Source: Bacteroidales bacterium
GTDB lineage: Bacteria > Bacteroidota > Bacteroidia > Bacteroidales > Lentimicrobiaceae
Length of the DNA: 59,962 nucleotides
Assembly: GCA_024636955.1 (NCBI GenBank)
Contig: JAGXGB010000058.1
Location: 1 to 59,962 of the forward strand
Reading direction: 5' to 3'
Shown here: piece after piece, positions 26,521 through 35,993 of the stretch
How positions within the stretch are numbered: position 1 is the stretch's first letter
Layout: every line of letters starts with the position of its first letter
Program-made: the position numbers and the translations under genes
The notes under the pieces: generated by a model
The model's database searches: none
What the model was told of the DNA's origin: nothing
The model's input: the letters and a program-made list of their open reading frames with translations, nothing else

Positions 26521-27602
26521 AATTACTGAAAAATCTGCTTTTTAGAATAATTAGTAAACAGCAATGGCTTCAGCATTTAGTGTTCTGGGCATTTGCCTGG
26601 TACCTGATGCTGAGGTTGTTTGCTAATAGTAGTGAAGTATCTTCGATAGATTATATTTACACATCTATATTCATTGTCACACTTGCACTTTGTGTGTATA
26701 CTAACCTTTTGATTTTCATCCCATGGTTACTTGCAAACAAAATGTACTTTTTGTATGCAGTGTCTGTAATCATTACTATTCTTATCAGTGCTTGGATCAA
26801 CATGTTTCTTTTCTCTGACCTGATAGATTACATACTGCCGGGGTATTATTTTATCTCATACTACGACTACTTTGATCTTTTAAAGATTTTTATTGCCTTC
26901 GTTTCAGTCACCACATTGTTGAAACTATCAAAGGGATGGTTTCAACTCATTGAAGCACGAAATAATTTGACCAGACTGGAAAAGGAAAACGCACAGGCTG
27001 AACTTGCCACATTAAAAAGCCAGATAAATCCACACTTCCTGTTTAACAGTTTGAATTCACTCTATTCAATGACTCTAACAGGTTCAGAAAAGGCACCTTC
27101 GTATATACTTAAATTGTCTGATCTGCTTCGATACCTTATTTACGATACCGGCAAGGATCTTGTCAGCCTTGAAAAGGAACTTAATTCAATCAGCGACTAC
27201 ATCGAAATACAACTCATTCGTCTAACGGATCATAATGCAGTTAATTATCATCAAAAAGGTGACCCTTCAGGAAAATACATAGCACCTCTGTTGTTTATGC
27301 CTCTCGTAGAAAATGCATTTAAGCATGGAGTAAAAAGTCTGAATGATGAATCTTTAATGGATATAGATATCATTATAGATGATAATTACATAAGCTTTAC
27401 TATAAAAAATAGCGTTGGAAAAGCTTCTCAAGTAGAGAATAATGAAAGCTCAGGAGTAGGATTATCCAATCTTAGAAAAAGACTTGTGCTTGCTTATCCT
27501 AATCAGCATTCATTTAAAATTGAAACCATTCAGGAGAAGTTTATAATAAATATGCAAGTACCTTTACATGATGAAGCTCAGATGTCTAATAGTGGAGGAT
27601 GA
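26517..27602 (+). CDS. LytS-type sensor histidine kinase
   Basis: 361 residues. Four predicted transmembrane helices lie at about 20-36, 48-72, 78-100 and 122-138, with no large periplasmic loop. A short coiled coil (about 145-165) follows, then the His_kinase (PF06580) domain with the phosphoacceptor His173 in QINPHFLFNSLNSLY. The ATPase part has PLVENAFKHGVKS (N box) and SSGVGLSNLRKRL (G box). Kinases of this type pair with LytTR regulators, as here: the regulator gene overlaps its 3' end by 35 bp. The signal is unknown, possibly membrane-embedded or relayed by the upstream lipoprotein. Confidence 0.93.
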   Translation: MKLLKNLLFRIISKQQWLQHLVFWAFAWYLMLRLFANSSEVSSIDYIYTSIFIVTLALCVYTNLLIFIPWLLANKMYFLYAVSVIITILISAWINMFLFSDLIDYILPGYYFISYYDYFDLLKIFIAFVSVTTLLKLSKGWFQLIEARNNLTRLEKENAQAELATLKSQINPHFLFNSLNSLYSMTLTGSEKAPSYILKLSDLLRYLIYDTGKDLVSLEKELNSISDYIEIQLIRLTDHNAVNYHQKGDPSGKYIAPLLFMPLVENAFKHGVKSLNDESLMDIDIIIDDNYISFTIKNSVGKASQVENNESSGVGLSNLRKRLVLAYPNQHSFKIETIQEKFIINMQVPLHDEAQMSNSGG

Positions 27603-28287
27603 ACCTCTTGCCCAACAGGTAATGCAGTTATATGTATCTGATTGCCCCAAACTGGAGCTTGTGCAAGTATGTAAGGATGCCTTTGAAGCATATGATATTA
27701 TACACAATGAAAATATTCATCTCCTTTTGCTTGACATAAATCTACCTAAACTATCAGGCATAAGTTTTATAAAAAGCCTCAGTCATCCGCCGTTGGTAAT
27801 TTTTACAACCGCATATCCTGATTATGCCGTTGATGGATTTGATATCAATGCAGTAGACTACCTTGTTAAACCCTTTTCATTTGACAGGTTTATGAAAGCT
27901 GTTAATAAAGCCTCAGAGATCACTTCCGCAAAAATGAATGAAGCCAATATAGAAGTCACAAAGAGACGCGACCATATATTCCTCAGGTCAGATAAAAAGG
28001 TGTATCGTGTTAATTTTAATGATATTAGTTACATCGAAAGTATAGGTGATTATCTTAAAGTGGTACTCAAAAATAAGCACCTTGTTATTCATGACACCAT
28101 AAGTAGTTTTATTGAACAACTACCTTCAGAAGAGTTTATAAGAATCCATAAATCATTCATTGTAGCCATTAACTTTATAAATTACATTGAAGGAAATCAG
28201 GTAAGAATCGGAGAAACATTCATCCCTATAGGCAGAAGCTTTAAGGAGTCACTCGAAAAAACTCTGAATAGGAAAAGTGGCAATTAA
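27568..28287 (+). CDS. LytTR-family response regulator
   Basis: 239 residues. The receiver domain has its acceptor Asp56 in LLLLDINLPKLSG, with the Asp-Glu pair in IVEDEP and the switch Lys in VDYLVKPFS. A LytTR DNA-binding domain follows from about residue 135 (DHIFLRSDKKVYRVNFNDISYIES) to IPIGRSFKESLEKTL. LytTR proteins bind direct repeats about two helical turns apart. The start at 27568 or the next ATG at 27571 lies inside the kinase gene, so the two are translationally coupled. It is followed by a perfect hairpin shared with tRNA-Cys. Confidence 0.93.
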   Translation: MMKLRCLIVEDEPLAQQVMQLYVSDCPKLELVQVCKDAFEAYDIIHNENIHLLLLDINLPKLSGISFIKSLSHPPLVIFTTAYPDYAVDGFDINAVDYLVKPFSFDRFMKAVNKASEITSAKMNEANIEVTKRRDHIFLRSDKKVYRVNFNDISYIESIGDYLKVVLKNKHLVIHDTISSFIEQLPSEEFIRIHKSFIVAINFINYIEGNQVRIGETFIPIGRSFKESLEKTLNRKSGN

Positions 28288-28309
28288 GAAATTAGTATTG
28301 ATTATTAAT

Positions 28310-28344
28310 AAGAATAACCATCTGTTTATCAGATGGTTATTCTT
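28310..28344. terminator. Perfect hairpin between response regulator and tRNA-Cys
   Basis: AAGAATAACCATCTG (28310-28324) and CAGATGGTTATTCTT (28330-28344) form a perfect 15-bp stem with a 5-nt loop. It lies between a plus-strand operon end and a minus-strand tRNA end, so it probably terminates both transcripts. Neither side has a long T run. Confidence 0.75.
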
Positions 28345-28352
28345 AAAAGTTG

Positions 28353-28423
28353 AGGTCTCGAGCGGATTCGAACCGCTGTGGAAGGTTTTGCAGACCTCTG
28401 CCTAGCCACTCGGCCACGAGACC
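28353..28423 (-). tRNA. tRNA-Cys (anticodon GCA)
   Basis: A 71-nt cloverleaf on the minus strand. The acceptor GGTCTCG pairs with CGAGACC, the anticodon stem GAGGT/ACCTT holds loop CTGCAAA (anticodon GCA), and the T arm is AGCGG-TTCGAAT-CCGCT. The discriminator is T (U in the tRNA), as is usual for tRNA-Cys, and CCA is not encoded. Confidence 0.93.
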
Positions 28424-28454
28424 ATTATTTGAAGTTGCAAAGTTATAAATATTT

Positions 28455-28487
28455 CTTGTTCTTTTGCTTATGCACAATCTATCTTTG
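28455..28487 (+). promoter_or_regulatory. Predicted promoter of folB
   Basis: CTTG (28455-28458) and TATCTTTG (28480-28487), an exact TAnnTTTG, are 21 bp apart. The ATG of folB is 15 bp downstream, so the leader is very short. Confidence 0.5.
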
Positions 28488-28501
28488 CATAAAAAAAATA
28501 T

Positions 28502-28858
28502 ATGGCAACTATTCGTATAGAAGGAATGGATTTCTTTGCTTATCATGGATGCTTTACTGAGGAAAGCATTATAGGCACCAGGTTTGAAGTAGATCTTACT
28601 GTGAATGTTGATGTTGAACAAGCAGAAATAAGTGATGATCTTCATCAAACTGTAAATTACCTGAACTTATATGATACCGTGAAAAAAGAAATGGAGATCC
28701 GGAGTAACTTACTGGAGAATGTTGCACGAAGAATACTTAATTCCATCAAGCAAAAGTTTCCTACAATTACCAGGACTGAAATAAAGATCTCAAAACTCAA
28801 TCCGCCCATTGGGGGTAAGGCTGACAGGGTTTCTGTTACTTTAATTGATGAAGGTTAA
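28502..28858 (+). CDS. folB: Dihydroneopterin aldolase
   Basis: A cytoplasmic enzyme of folate synthesis cleaving 7,8-dihydroneopterin to 6-hydroxymethyl-dihydropterin and glycolaldehyde. Its 118 residues match the family. The start MATIRIEGMDFFAYHGCFTEES is the conserved N terminus with the YHG motif. The catalytic Lys is in ISKLNPPIGGKAD, and VNYLNLYDTVKKEM and ENVARRILNSIK are the expected helices. No other folate gene is adjacent. Confidence 0.95.
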   Translation: MATIRIEGMDFFAYHGCFTEESIIGTRFEVDLTVNVDVEQAEISDDLHQTVNYLNLYDTVKKEMEIRSNLLENVARRILNSIKQKFPTITRTEIKISKLNPPIGGKADRVSVTLIDEG

Positions 28859-28873
28859 TAATCATAGTGGGTG

Positions 28874-28893
28874 CTGATAGCCGGCTGATAGCC
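28874..28893. repeat. Two copies of CTGATAGCC at 11-bp spacing
   Basis: CTGATAGCC occurs at 28874-28882 and 28885-28893, exactly 11 bp apart, in the 51-bp gap between folB and the convergent coiled-coil gene. It is too short to stand alone but has the same period as the other arrays. Confidence 0.45.
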
Positions 28894-28909
28894 TTTATTT
28901 TAATATAGC

Positions 28910-29812
28910 CTATTTTATATTTTCGAGTTTTTGCCTGATTTGCTCAATTAAAGCCATCTGATTTTCAATGTCTGATTTTTGCTTTTCCTGCTCCTGATCA
29001 TTCATTCCTATAAGGCGTCTTGATTTTTCGATGTTGGAAACGATTGAGACTATTTCCCTGTCGTTTCTCTTGATCTTATTGGATATCTGCTTCTTCTCAC
29101 GTTTGAACTCTGACAACCTCTTTTTCTGCTCTTTAAACTTCACAGGATCACTTTTAGCTCTTGAAACATTGACCTCCTGTTGTAGAATCTCCTCATTTTT
29201 ACCTTCTTTCAGCCTTATCTGCATAATTATTTCCTGTTTAAGATCTAACGTATCATTATTGTAAGAGGAAATATTCTTTTTATACCGGGTGTTTTCCTTA
29301 ACGAGTTGATCTAATTGCTCATTCAATTTTTCAAGTTTACGCTCTTCACTTTTGAGTTCTACATTAACTGCTTCATGGTATTGGGTAATGGCAAAATTCC
29401 TCATATAAAGTGAAGCTCTTTCGTCCAACAGGTTATTAGTTGAGTCAATATATTGCCCATTATGGTTAAACGCAGTTTCTATCTCAACGCCATTGCTTTT
29501 CTGCATGAAAGATGATCGCAAGTTAAGTGGTTCTTCTGCTATATGTTTTATGAAAACACTATCTATTGCATATTCTGCCTTTGTAACGTCAGGCTTTTTT
29601 CTGCCTTTTCTTCCAGTTTCACTTATCACCATGCGGCCCCAATCTTTAATGACTTTTGATTGAGTTGTTTGAGGAATAAACACCGTATAAGCCGGAATAC
29701 TGCCCGATTGAGTTGTCATTTGGGTCGGTTGAATAATGATTTGTTCCTGAGCAAATACAGTATTCATGAAGAGAGATGTAATTACTAATATGACGCTACA
29801 AAATGTGTTCAT
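28910..29812 (-). CDS. Secreted coiled-coil protein, function unknown
   Basis: 300 residues from the ATG at 29812 (MNTFCSVILVITSLFMNTVFAQ, a clean signal peptide); the frame opens nine residues earlier. Residues about 20-130 look beta-rich and globular (MTTQSGSIPAYTVFIPQT). From about 140 to the end it is one long, highly charged coiled coil with heptads of Leu/Ile (EERKLEKLNEQLDQLVKEN). It probably acts in the periplasm. No family recognised. It is convergent with folB. Confidence 0.75.
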   Translation of the reverse strand: MNTFCSVILVITSLFMNTVFAQEQIIIQPTQMTTQSGSIPAYTVFIPQTTQSKVIKDWGRMVISETGRKGRKKPDVTKAEYAIDSVFIKHIAEEPLNLRSSFMQKSNGVEIETAFNHNGQYIDSTNNLLDERASLYMRNFAITQYHEAVNVELKSEERKLEKLNEQLDQLVKENTRYKKNISSYNNDTLDLKQEIIMQIRLKEGKNEEILQQEVNVSRAKSDPVKFKEQKKRLSEFKREKKQISNKIKRNDREIVSIVSNIEKSRRLIGMNDQEQEKQKSDIENQMALIEQIRQKLENIK

Positions 29813-29968
29813 ACTTCTTTGAATTGGAGGTTCTTTCAAATATAAACCTTTTTTAATTCACAAATACTAGGAGGGGAAGCTATTTTGATGAAAAGATATA
29901 GAAATCTTTATATGTGAGCGAACATTGAGTAAAAAAGCTTGTTTAGAAACGATATAAATAAGCACCTT

Positions 29969-31615
29969 ATGACAAAAACTGTACTCTCTTTATTAGCAGT
30001 AACTCTGTTGACATCATATGCAATTGTTACTGAGGCCTTTGCGGTCAAGCACACTGTTAATGTGCAAAACTATGTATTTATTCCTGCTAACCTGAATGTT
30101 CAGGTAGGCGATACAATCCGTTGGGTTTGGATCAATGGAGTTCATACAACCACTTCAACAACAATACCTACGGGTGCATCATCATGGGATGCTCCAATGA
30201 CTAGCTCAAACCCGGTATATGAATACAGGGTAGCGGTAGCCGGTGTATATAACTATTTATGTACACCTCATTCAAGCAGTCAAATTGGTAGCTTTACGGC
30301 AACAATGCCTGCTGCAACTTTATCAGTGACACCTTCAAACCGTGATGTAACTGCAGGTTCTGGTAGCACAACCTTTAGTGTAACTTCAAATTCAAACTGG
30401 ACTGTTGTGAGTAACGCTGGATGGTGCACTGTTACAGCTTCAGGCTCAGGAAATGGAACTATTGTAGCTAATTATCTGGCGAATACTACAACATCACAAC
30501 GGGTAGCAACTATAACAGTGTCAGTTGCCGGGCTTCCAAACAGTGTTGTAACTGTTACTCAGGCCGGAGCTACTGCTACATTATCTGTCACACCTGCAAA
30601 TAGAGATGTTACATCTGAAGCTGGAACTACTAATTTTAGTGTAACTTCAAATTCAAACTGGACTTCCAGCAGTAATTCTGAGTGGTGTACTGTAACCCCT
30701 TCTGGATCAGGAAATGGAACCATTAACACTAACTATCAATCAAACACATCAAGCTCAACAAGGGTAGCAACTATTACTGTATCAGTCGCTGGATTACCTA
30801 ATAGTACTGTGACCGTAACTCAAGCCGGTTTTATTGCTACACTCTCTGTTACTCCTTCCAACAGAAACGTTACTGCAGATGCAGGAAACACTACTTTCAC
30901 AATTACGTCAAATTCAAACTGGAATGCCATTAGCAACTCTGATTGGGTAACCGTAACAGCATCTGGTTCGGGAAATGGTGTCCTTAATGCGTCTTATGAA
31001 CTCAATGAAGGTATTGAATCCCGGGTTGCAGTTATTACAGTTACAGTTTCCGGACTACCTGCAGAAGCTGTTACAGTTACTCAGGCTGGTGCTGAAACAG
31101 TCCTTGTAGTAGAACCTTTGAACCAAAACGTTTCATTTCAAGCTGGCACAACTAGTTTCGCCATTCTATCCAACACAAGTTGGGCTGTTACAACTTCTGA
31201 CCTCTGGGTTACATCAACCGCTGATGGTAGTGGTAATGGGGCAATAGTTGTTGAATATGAGGAGAACACTTCTCCTGATTTCCGTATAGCTAATTTGTTG
31301 ATTAGTGCAGGAAGTGAGAATCAATTAATTACAATAACACAAGAAGGTGCTGTTTCAACTAACAGCAACAAACTTACCGGAATATCAGTTTATCCAAATC
31401 CCTCAAAAGGAATCATTAATATTTCTTCTGATCAGATTGTTAAAACTACACAGTTACGATTGTACGATCTGAAAGGTAATGTGTTGATAAGTAATGAAAT
31501 AACTGACTTGGCAAACTATAAGCTTGATGCTTCCAACCTTGCACGGGGAACTTACATGCTTAAACTTGATCAGAATACTAAAACCTATGTAACGCGTATA
31601 GTTATTTTAGATTAA
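29969..31615 (+). CDS. Cupredoxin with four BACON-like domains, T9SS-secreted
   Basis: 548 residues from the ATG at 29969; a TTG ten codons upstream is rejected. After the signal comes a cupredoxin domain (about 26-112) with probable copper ligands His59, Cys98 and His101. Four BACON-like beta domains of about 87 residues follow. The first three are closely similar (ATLSVTPSNRDVTAGSG, FSVTSNSNW, VTVTQAG recur); the fourth has diverged. A type A T9SS sorting tail ends the chain (GISVYPNPSKGIINIS to the end). It is an exported copper protein, probably electron-carrying or adhesive. The loop CTPHSSSQIGSF has Gln105 where Met is the usual axial ligand. Confidence 0.88.
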   Translation: MTKTVLSLLAVTLLTSYAIVTEAFAVKHTVNVQNYVFIPANLNVQVGDTIRWVWINGVHTTTSTTIPTGASSWDAPMTSSNPVYEYRVAVAGVYNYLCTPHSSSQIGSFTATMPAATLSVTPSNRDVTAGSGSTTFSVTSNSNWTVVSNAGWCTVTASGSGNGTIVANYLANTTTSQRVATITVSVAGLPNSVVTVTQAGATATLSVTPANRDVTSEAGTTNFSVTSNSNWTSSSNSEWCTVTPSGSGNGTINTNYQSNTSSSTRVATITVSVAGLPNSTVTVTQAGFIATLSVTPSNRNVTADAGNTTFTITSNSNWNAISNSDWVTVTASGSGNGVLNASYELNEGIESRVAVITVTVSGLPAEAVTVTQAGAETVLVVEPLNQNVSFQAGTTSFAILSNTSWAVTTSDLWVTSTADGSGNGAIVVEYEENTSPDFRIANLLISAGSENQLITITQEGAVSTNSNKLTGISVYPNPSKGIINISSDQIVKTTQLRLYDLKGNVLISNEITDLANYKLDASNLARGTYMLKLDQNTKTYVTRIVILD

Positions 31616-31636
31616 ACTGCATATTCGCACTTGATG

Positions 31637-31674
31637 GGGTTAAAATTAGCTTAATGCTATTTTTTAACCCTTTT
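31637..31674. terminator. Bidirectional terminator
   Basis: GGGTTAAAATTAGC and GCTATTTTTTAACCC pair around a 5-nt loop, with TTTTCTT following on the plus strand. It separates the convergent T9SS cupredoxin gene and the transporter gene, whose stop codon lies within the stem. Confidence 0.75.
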
Positions 31675-32347
31675 CTTGTGAGAAGTATTTGAACGGATTG
31701 TAGCTTATTCCCCGATCGTAAACATCTATTTGTTCCTGTTTTTTCAGGAATCTTACTATGGCGTATGTAGCAGGTGTGAAAATAATCTCTACGCCAGTTT
31801 TAAAGAGGTAATTTGAAACTATAATGGCTATAAGCACCTCTGTGGGGAATAGTCCATAAAACGCCACCATACAGAAAATAATCGTGTCAATACCTTCACC
31901 TAATATGGTAGAACCAATGGTACGAACCCACAGATATTTGCCTTTAGTGCGGATCTTGAGTTTCGATAATAGGAATGCGTTTGAAAAGGCTCCTGCAAAG
32001 TATGCAAGTAAACTGGCTAGTACTATTCGCGGAACAAAGCCAAGCAATGACTCAAAAGCTTCCTGGTTATGCCAGTCGGCTGCTGGTGGTAGTATTTGGA
32101 CAACCCAGAGTACAAGCGACATAAGAATCGCGGCACCGAACCCTGTCCATATAACTTTACGGGCACGTTGATATCCGTAAACCTCGGTCAATATATCTCC
32201 AAAAATATAGCTCAGGGGAAATAGGAGTGTGCCACCATCAAAAGTAAACACCCCAAGTGAAAGGATCTTTGTTGATGCTAAATTGGAAATCAATAGCACT
32301 GCAACAAACAGCGCCATGATTATATCAAAGTATTTGAAAGTTTTCAT
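31664..32347 (-). CDS. yhhQ: Queuosine precursor transporter (VUT family, YhhQ-like)
   Basis: A 227-residue inner-membrane protein with about six helices, taking up queuosine precursors such as preQ0 or preQ1 for tRNA modification. Marks of the family are the N-terminal MALFVAVLLISNLASTKI, the segment FDGGTLLFPLSYIFGDILTEVYGYQRARKVIW, and TIGSTILGEGIDTIIFCMVAFYG with its conserved Glu and Asp. No que biosynthesis gene is nearby. Confidence 0.9.
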   Translation of the reverse strand: MKTFKYFDIIMALFVAVLLISNLASTKILSLGVFTFDGGTLLFPLSYIFGDILTEVYGYQRARKVIWTGFGAAILMSLVLWVVQILPPAADWHNQEAFESLLGFVPRIVLASLLAYFAGAFSNAFLLSKLKIRTKGKYLWVRTIGSTILGEGIDTIIFCMVAFYGLFPTEVLIAIIVSNYLFKTGVEIIFTPATYAIVRFLKKQEQIDVYDRGISYNPFKYFSQEKG

Positions 32348-32447
32348 TTAGAGTGAGATATGTCTTTAATTTATGCACCCGGTAAATCTTAACCCAAATC
32401 GCTGAACGCGTAAGAAGGATTTGTTAGCTTACATTACCGGTTATAGT

Positions 32448-32786
32448 TTACTTATTTGATGACGACATGAAATATATTGAAATTGACAGAAACATCACTG
32501 TAATAATCTGACTTTCAGTCACTGCCGGAGTAAAGTTGACATAAATCTTATACGCAAACAAGATTGTTAAAAAGATGGCCGATACAACTGTAAGCCCTGG
32601 TTTTGATGAGAAACCCCCTGCAAACAAAAGCACCCCCGACACTACAAATGCCAGTGCAATGTAGAACACCTGGCTTTTCAAATCAAGGGTTTGGATTGTG
32701 GAAGCATGATGCATGATCAACCATCCTAACACAACCAACCGTAGCATCCATCTTGAAAAGGGAAGAAGCGTCTTTATAGGTTTCAT
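32448..32786 (-). CDS. Small four-helix membrane protein, function unknown
   Basis: 112 residues with four hydrophobic segments (about 13-27, 37-57, 63-84 and 90-107) and short loops, so an integral inner-membrane protein. No family recognised. Its start codon overlaps the aspS stop (32783-32786, ATGA overlap), so it is translationally coupled to aspS. Co-expression with a housekeeping synthetase says little about its role. Confidence 0.75.
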   Translation of the reverse strand: MKPIKTLLPFSRWMLRLVVLGWLIMHHASTIQTLDLKSQVFYIALAFVVSGVLLFAGGFSSKPGLTVVSAIFLTILFAYKIYVNFTPAVTESQIITVMFLSISIYFMSSSNK

Positions 32787-34540
32787 TTCTTAACAGGTAA
32801 ATTGACTATTAGCTTTAATTCGTCCAATTGTTCAGCCTTTATAGGTGATGGGGAGTCAATCATTACGTCCCTCCCTGAATTATTCTTTGGGAATGCAATA
32901 TAATCACGAATACTATCCGAACCTCCAAATAATGAGCACATACGATCAAAGCCAAATGCTATTCCACCATGCGGGGGGGCGCCGTACTCAAATGCATTCA
33001 TAAGAAAACCAAACTGTGCCTGGGCATCTTCATCAGTGAAACCAAGAATTGAAAACATCCTCTTTTGGAGATCCCTATTGTGAATTCTTATTGAACCTCC
33101 GCCTACTTCAACGCCATTAATAACAAGATCGTAAGCATTAGCCCTTACTTTCCCGGGATCAGTATCAAGCATAGCAATATCTTCAGGCTTAGGTGATGTA
33201 AATGGGTGGTGCATTGCATAATATCGGGCTGTTTCCTCATCCCACTCAAGTAATGGGAAATCCACTACCCACAAAGGTGCAAAAACATCTGTCTTACGCA
33301 GTCCAAGCTGATTGCCCATTTCAAGACGCAGTTCGGAAAGTGCTTTTCTTGTTTTTGATTCAGTTCCTGCCAAAATAAGAATAAGATCACCCGGTTTGGC
33401 ATCAAATGCCTGAGCCCATGCTTTCAAATCTTCTTCAGTATAGAATTTATCGACTGAAGATTTCAATGTGCCATCTTCATTAAATCTCAAATACACAAGC
33501 CCTGTTGCACCAAGCTGTGGTTTTTTAACGAAATCAGTAAGTGCATCAAGTTGTTTGCGGGTATAACCGGCACAACCTGTTGCATTTATACCGGCCACAA
33601 GTTCTGCATCATCAAATACTTTAAAGTCATGGCCTTTTACCAGATCATTCATCTCAACGAAAGTCATGCCGAAGCGAATGTCAGGTTTATCATTACCATA
33701 CAATCTCATAGCATCGGCGAACGACATGCGGGGGAATGATTCAACCTCAACCCCTTTAACAGTGCGGAAGAGATATTTTGTGAGCCCCTCAAAAGTGTTC
33801 AGAATATCTTCCTGGGTTATGAACGACATTTCACAGTCTATCTGTGTGAATTCAGGTTGACGGTCAGCACGCAGATCTTCATCACGGAAGCACTTTACTA
33901 TCTGGAAGTATTTATCAAAGCCCGACACCATCAGCAGTTGCTTAAAAGTTTGTGGTGACTGGGGCAGGGCATAAAATTGTCCTTCATTCATCCTTGAAGG
34001 CACAACAAAATCACGCGCTCCCTCAGGGGTTGATTTGATCAGTACAGGTGTTTCTACCTCTATAAATCCTTCTTTATTCAGATAGTTCCGTGTTTCGATA
34101 CCCATGCGATGCCTTAGGAAAAGATTTTCACGCACTGAAGTACGGCGAAGATCAAGGTAGCGGTATTTCATTCTAAGCTCATCTCCACCATCAGTATTAT
34201 CTTCAATGGTGAAAGGTGGTGTTTTTGATACATTAAGTACCTCAAGATGATCAACAATTATTTCAATGTCACCGGTCGACATTTTTGGATTCTTGTTGCT
34301 TCTTTCTGCTACAATTCCTGTTGCTGATATCACATACTCGCGTCCCAGTTTACGGGCCTCTTGGCAAAGGGCCGCATTACTTTCCATGTTGAAAACAAGC
34401 TGGGTAATGCCATAACGGTCACGCAGATCAATAAAGGTCATTCCTCCCAGATCGCGCGATTTTTGTACCCATCCGCTCAGGGTTACAGTTTGATTGATAT
34501 GCGATAGTGAAAGCTCACCACAGGTATGTGTTCTTAGCAT
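32783..34540 (-). CDS. aspS: Aspartyl-tRNA synthetase
   Basis: A class II synthetase of 585 residues, the usual bacterial AspRS length. The N-terminal OB fold ([29 protein letters not shown]) binds the anticodon. Motif 2 is in [21 protein letters not shown], the bacterial insertion (GAD domain, about 290-420) is present, and motif 3 is [14 protein letters not shown]. The start at 34540 ([12 protein letters not shown]) fits the family. It overlaps the small membrane protein downstream by 4 bp. Confidence 0.98.
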   Translation of the reverse strand: MLRTHTCGELSLSHINQTVTLSGWVQKSRDLGGMTFIDLRDRYGITQLVFNMESNAALCQEARKLGREYVISATGIVAERSNKNPKMSTGDIEIIVDHLEVLNVSKTPPFTIEDNTDGGDELRMKYRYLDLRRTSVRENLFLRHRMGIETRNYLNKEGFIEVETPVLIKSTPEGARDFVVPSRMNEGQFYALPQSPQTFKQLLMVSGFDKYFQIVKCFRDEDLRADRQPEFTQIDCEMSFITQEDILNTFEGLTKYLFRTVKGVEVESFPRMSFADAMRLYGNDKPDIRFGMTFVEMNDLVKGHDFKVFDDAELVAGINATGCAGYTRKQLDALTDFVKKPQLGATGLVYLRFNEDGTLKSSVDKFYTEEDLKAWAQAFDAKPGDLILILAGTESKTRKALSELRLEMGNQLGLRKTDVFAPLWVVDFPLLEWDEETARYYAMHHPFTSPKPEDIAMLDTDPGKVRANAYDLVINGVEVGGGSIRIHNRDLQKRMFSILGFTDEDAQAQFGFLMNAFEYGAPPHGGIAFGFDRMCSLFGGSDSIRDYIAFPKNNSGRDVMIDSPSPIKAEQLDELKLIVNLPVKK

Positions 34541-34673
34541 GTTACTTCAGTATTTTATAAGTCTGCGAAATTAAGCAATTAACTATTTGATAAATAATTG
34601 AAAAAACATCCTTTTTAAAAGTTACCTTCTTGGTTTTTAGAGATAAATATTACTAATCCTAAATAATCCACGG

Positions 34674-35372
34674 ATGAAAGTATCTAAAGTCTTCCTGTTA
34701 TTAATCTTAGGTGTCCTGCACTTTACTGATGTAAAGGCACAAATTGTCGGTGTATTTCCTGATGCAGTTCCTTTAAATGAAAATCCCGGGAATTGCATCT
34801 GGTTATCAAACCAATCAGCCGACCAGATAAAAGCACATTATCTGCAAAACTCAAAATTCAAGCCTGAAAAGGTAGTTGTTGTTGCTGATAAAACTTCCAA
34901 AGGATATCGAATTTATTACAAGCATCAGGGTAGTATGGGATGGCAGAAGTACACCATTAAGGTAACAACTATCAATACCAAGGAATGCATTAGCTATTAT
35001 GAAGACTTCAATCCCGACTTACTGACGGCTCCGTTTAAAGGTTTGAAATCCATTGTTGGTACATTTGGTCATACATCCTCTGACTACAAGAAGATTTATA
35101 AGCAGTATCAGCATGTGGCGTGCCGATTATATCAGCAAACCACTGATGATAAGGGTTATGTAACTGATGAAATGACCATACTCTTGTCAAGATTCACAAA
35201 AGATTCTGACGTGCAGGAACCAAATCTTATAGCTTCCGAGGGCAAAGGATTTGCAGCACCTGTAAAAACAGAAGCAACCACTGATAACTGGAATATGTGG
35301 GTTGGTTTCCTTGAAGAACTTGATAAGAAGGGATATGTAACCTTAATTGAATATAGTACCTGCCCTCTCTAG
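34674..35372 (+). CDS. Secreted protein, function unknown
   Basis: 232 residues with a signal peptide (VFLLLILGVLHFTDVKAQ, residues about 5-22). The mature protein is mixed alpha/beta and rich in Lys, Tyr and Thr (KVVVVADKTSKGYRIYYKHQGSMGWQKYTIKVTTINT). It contains four Cys (NCIWLS, KECISYY, HVACRLY, YSTCPL) that could form two disulfides. No catalytic motif or family recognised. It is divergent from aspS. Right after its stop comes a 22-bp array. Confidence 0.7.
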   Translation: MKVSKVFLLLILGVLHFTDVKAQIVGVFPDAVPLNENPGNCIWLSNQSADQIKAHYLQNSKFKPEKVVVVADKTSKGYRIYYKHQGSMGWQKYTIKVTTINTKECISYYEDFNPDLLTAPFKGLKSIVGTFGHTSSDYKKIYKQYQHVACRLYQQTTDDKGYVTDEMTILLSRFTKDSDVQEPNLIASEGKGFAAPVKTEATTDNWNMWVGFLEELDKKGYVTLIEYSTCPL

Positions 35373-35374
35373 CT

Positions 35375-35440
35375 TTTACTGTATTTCCATAGATCATTTA
35401 CTGTAATTGCGAAGTTAATACACTGATGACTGTTTAATAT
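35375..35440. repeat. 22-bp array between a secreted-protein gene and a GT9 remnant
   Basis: TTTACTGTA occurs at 35375-35383 and 35397-35405, 22 bp apart. A third, decayed copy at 35419 retains ACTG in phase. The intervening halves are also alike at 11 bp (CTTTTACTGTA, TTTCCATAGAT, CATTTACTGTA). It begins 2 bp after the stop codon at 35372. Confidence 0.65.
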
Positions 35441-35492
35441 CACCGAATTCGATACGACTCTTTTAGATTTTCTTTGTTGATTCAACTAAGCA

Positions 35493-35978
35493 TTGTCCCC
35501 AACAGCAACTTGTGTGACCGGCAGTTACGTATGTATTCATCCCGGTTCAAGAGATTTCGGCCGACAATGGCCTAATGTAAATTATGCACGCATTGCCGAC
35601 ATCTGTGCCGAAATGGGAAAGCGGGTAGTCATAACCGGCACAAGTGATGAAATCTCCATTGCCATGGAAACAGCAGCACTTATGAATCATCAATCGGTGA
35701 TGGCCGTCGGTATGACAACACTTGGAGCTTTTGGGGTACTGATTAAAAACGCTTTTGCAATTATTTCTAACTACACAGGAGTTTCACATATTGCCTCCGC
35801 AATGAATACTCCCGGCATTATAATAAGCATGGATGGTGAACCTGAGCGCTGGGGACCGTTAAACAATGACATATTACATACCATTGACTGGTTAAATGAC
35901 CCCAACTTTAATGAAGCAGGGAATGCACTAACTGAATTATTTGAGAAACATCAAGGTAAGGAAGCAGGTGCTTATTGA
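35493..35978 (+). pseudogene. N-terminally truncated glycosyltransferase family 9
   Basis: This frame encodes only the C-terminal, nucleotide-sugar-binding half of a heptosyltransferase-like GT9 enzyme. It has HPGSRDFGRQWP (residues 16-27), an ITGTSDE loop, NYTGVSHIASAMNTPGI, then GEPERWGPLN. Complete GT9 proteins are about 330-380 residues, against at most 161 here. The acceptor-binding N-terminal domain is absent. An in-frame TAA sits at 35487-35489, the only possible start is a TTG at 35493, and the preceding DNA is a 22-bp array and an unrelated gene. It is probably a remnant, although a stand-alone half-domain protein cannot be excluded. The next gene starts 15 bp later. Confidence 0.75.
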
Positions 35979-35993
35979 TAGTATCTTTGCACA

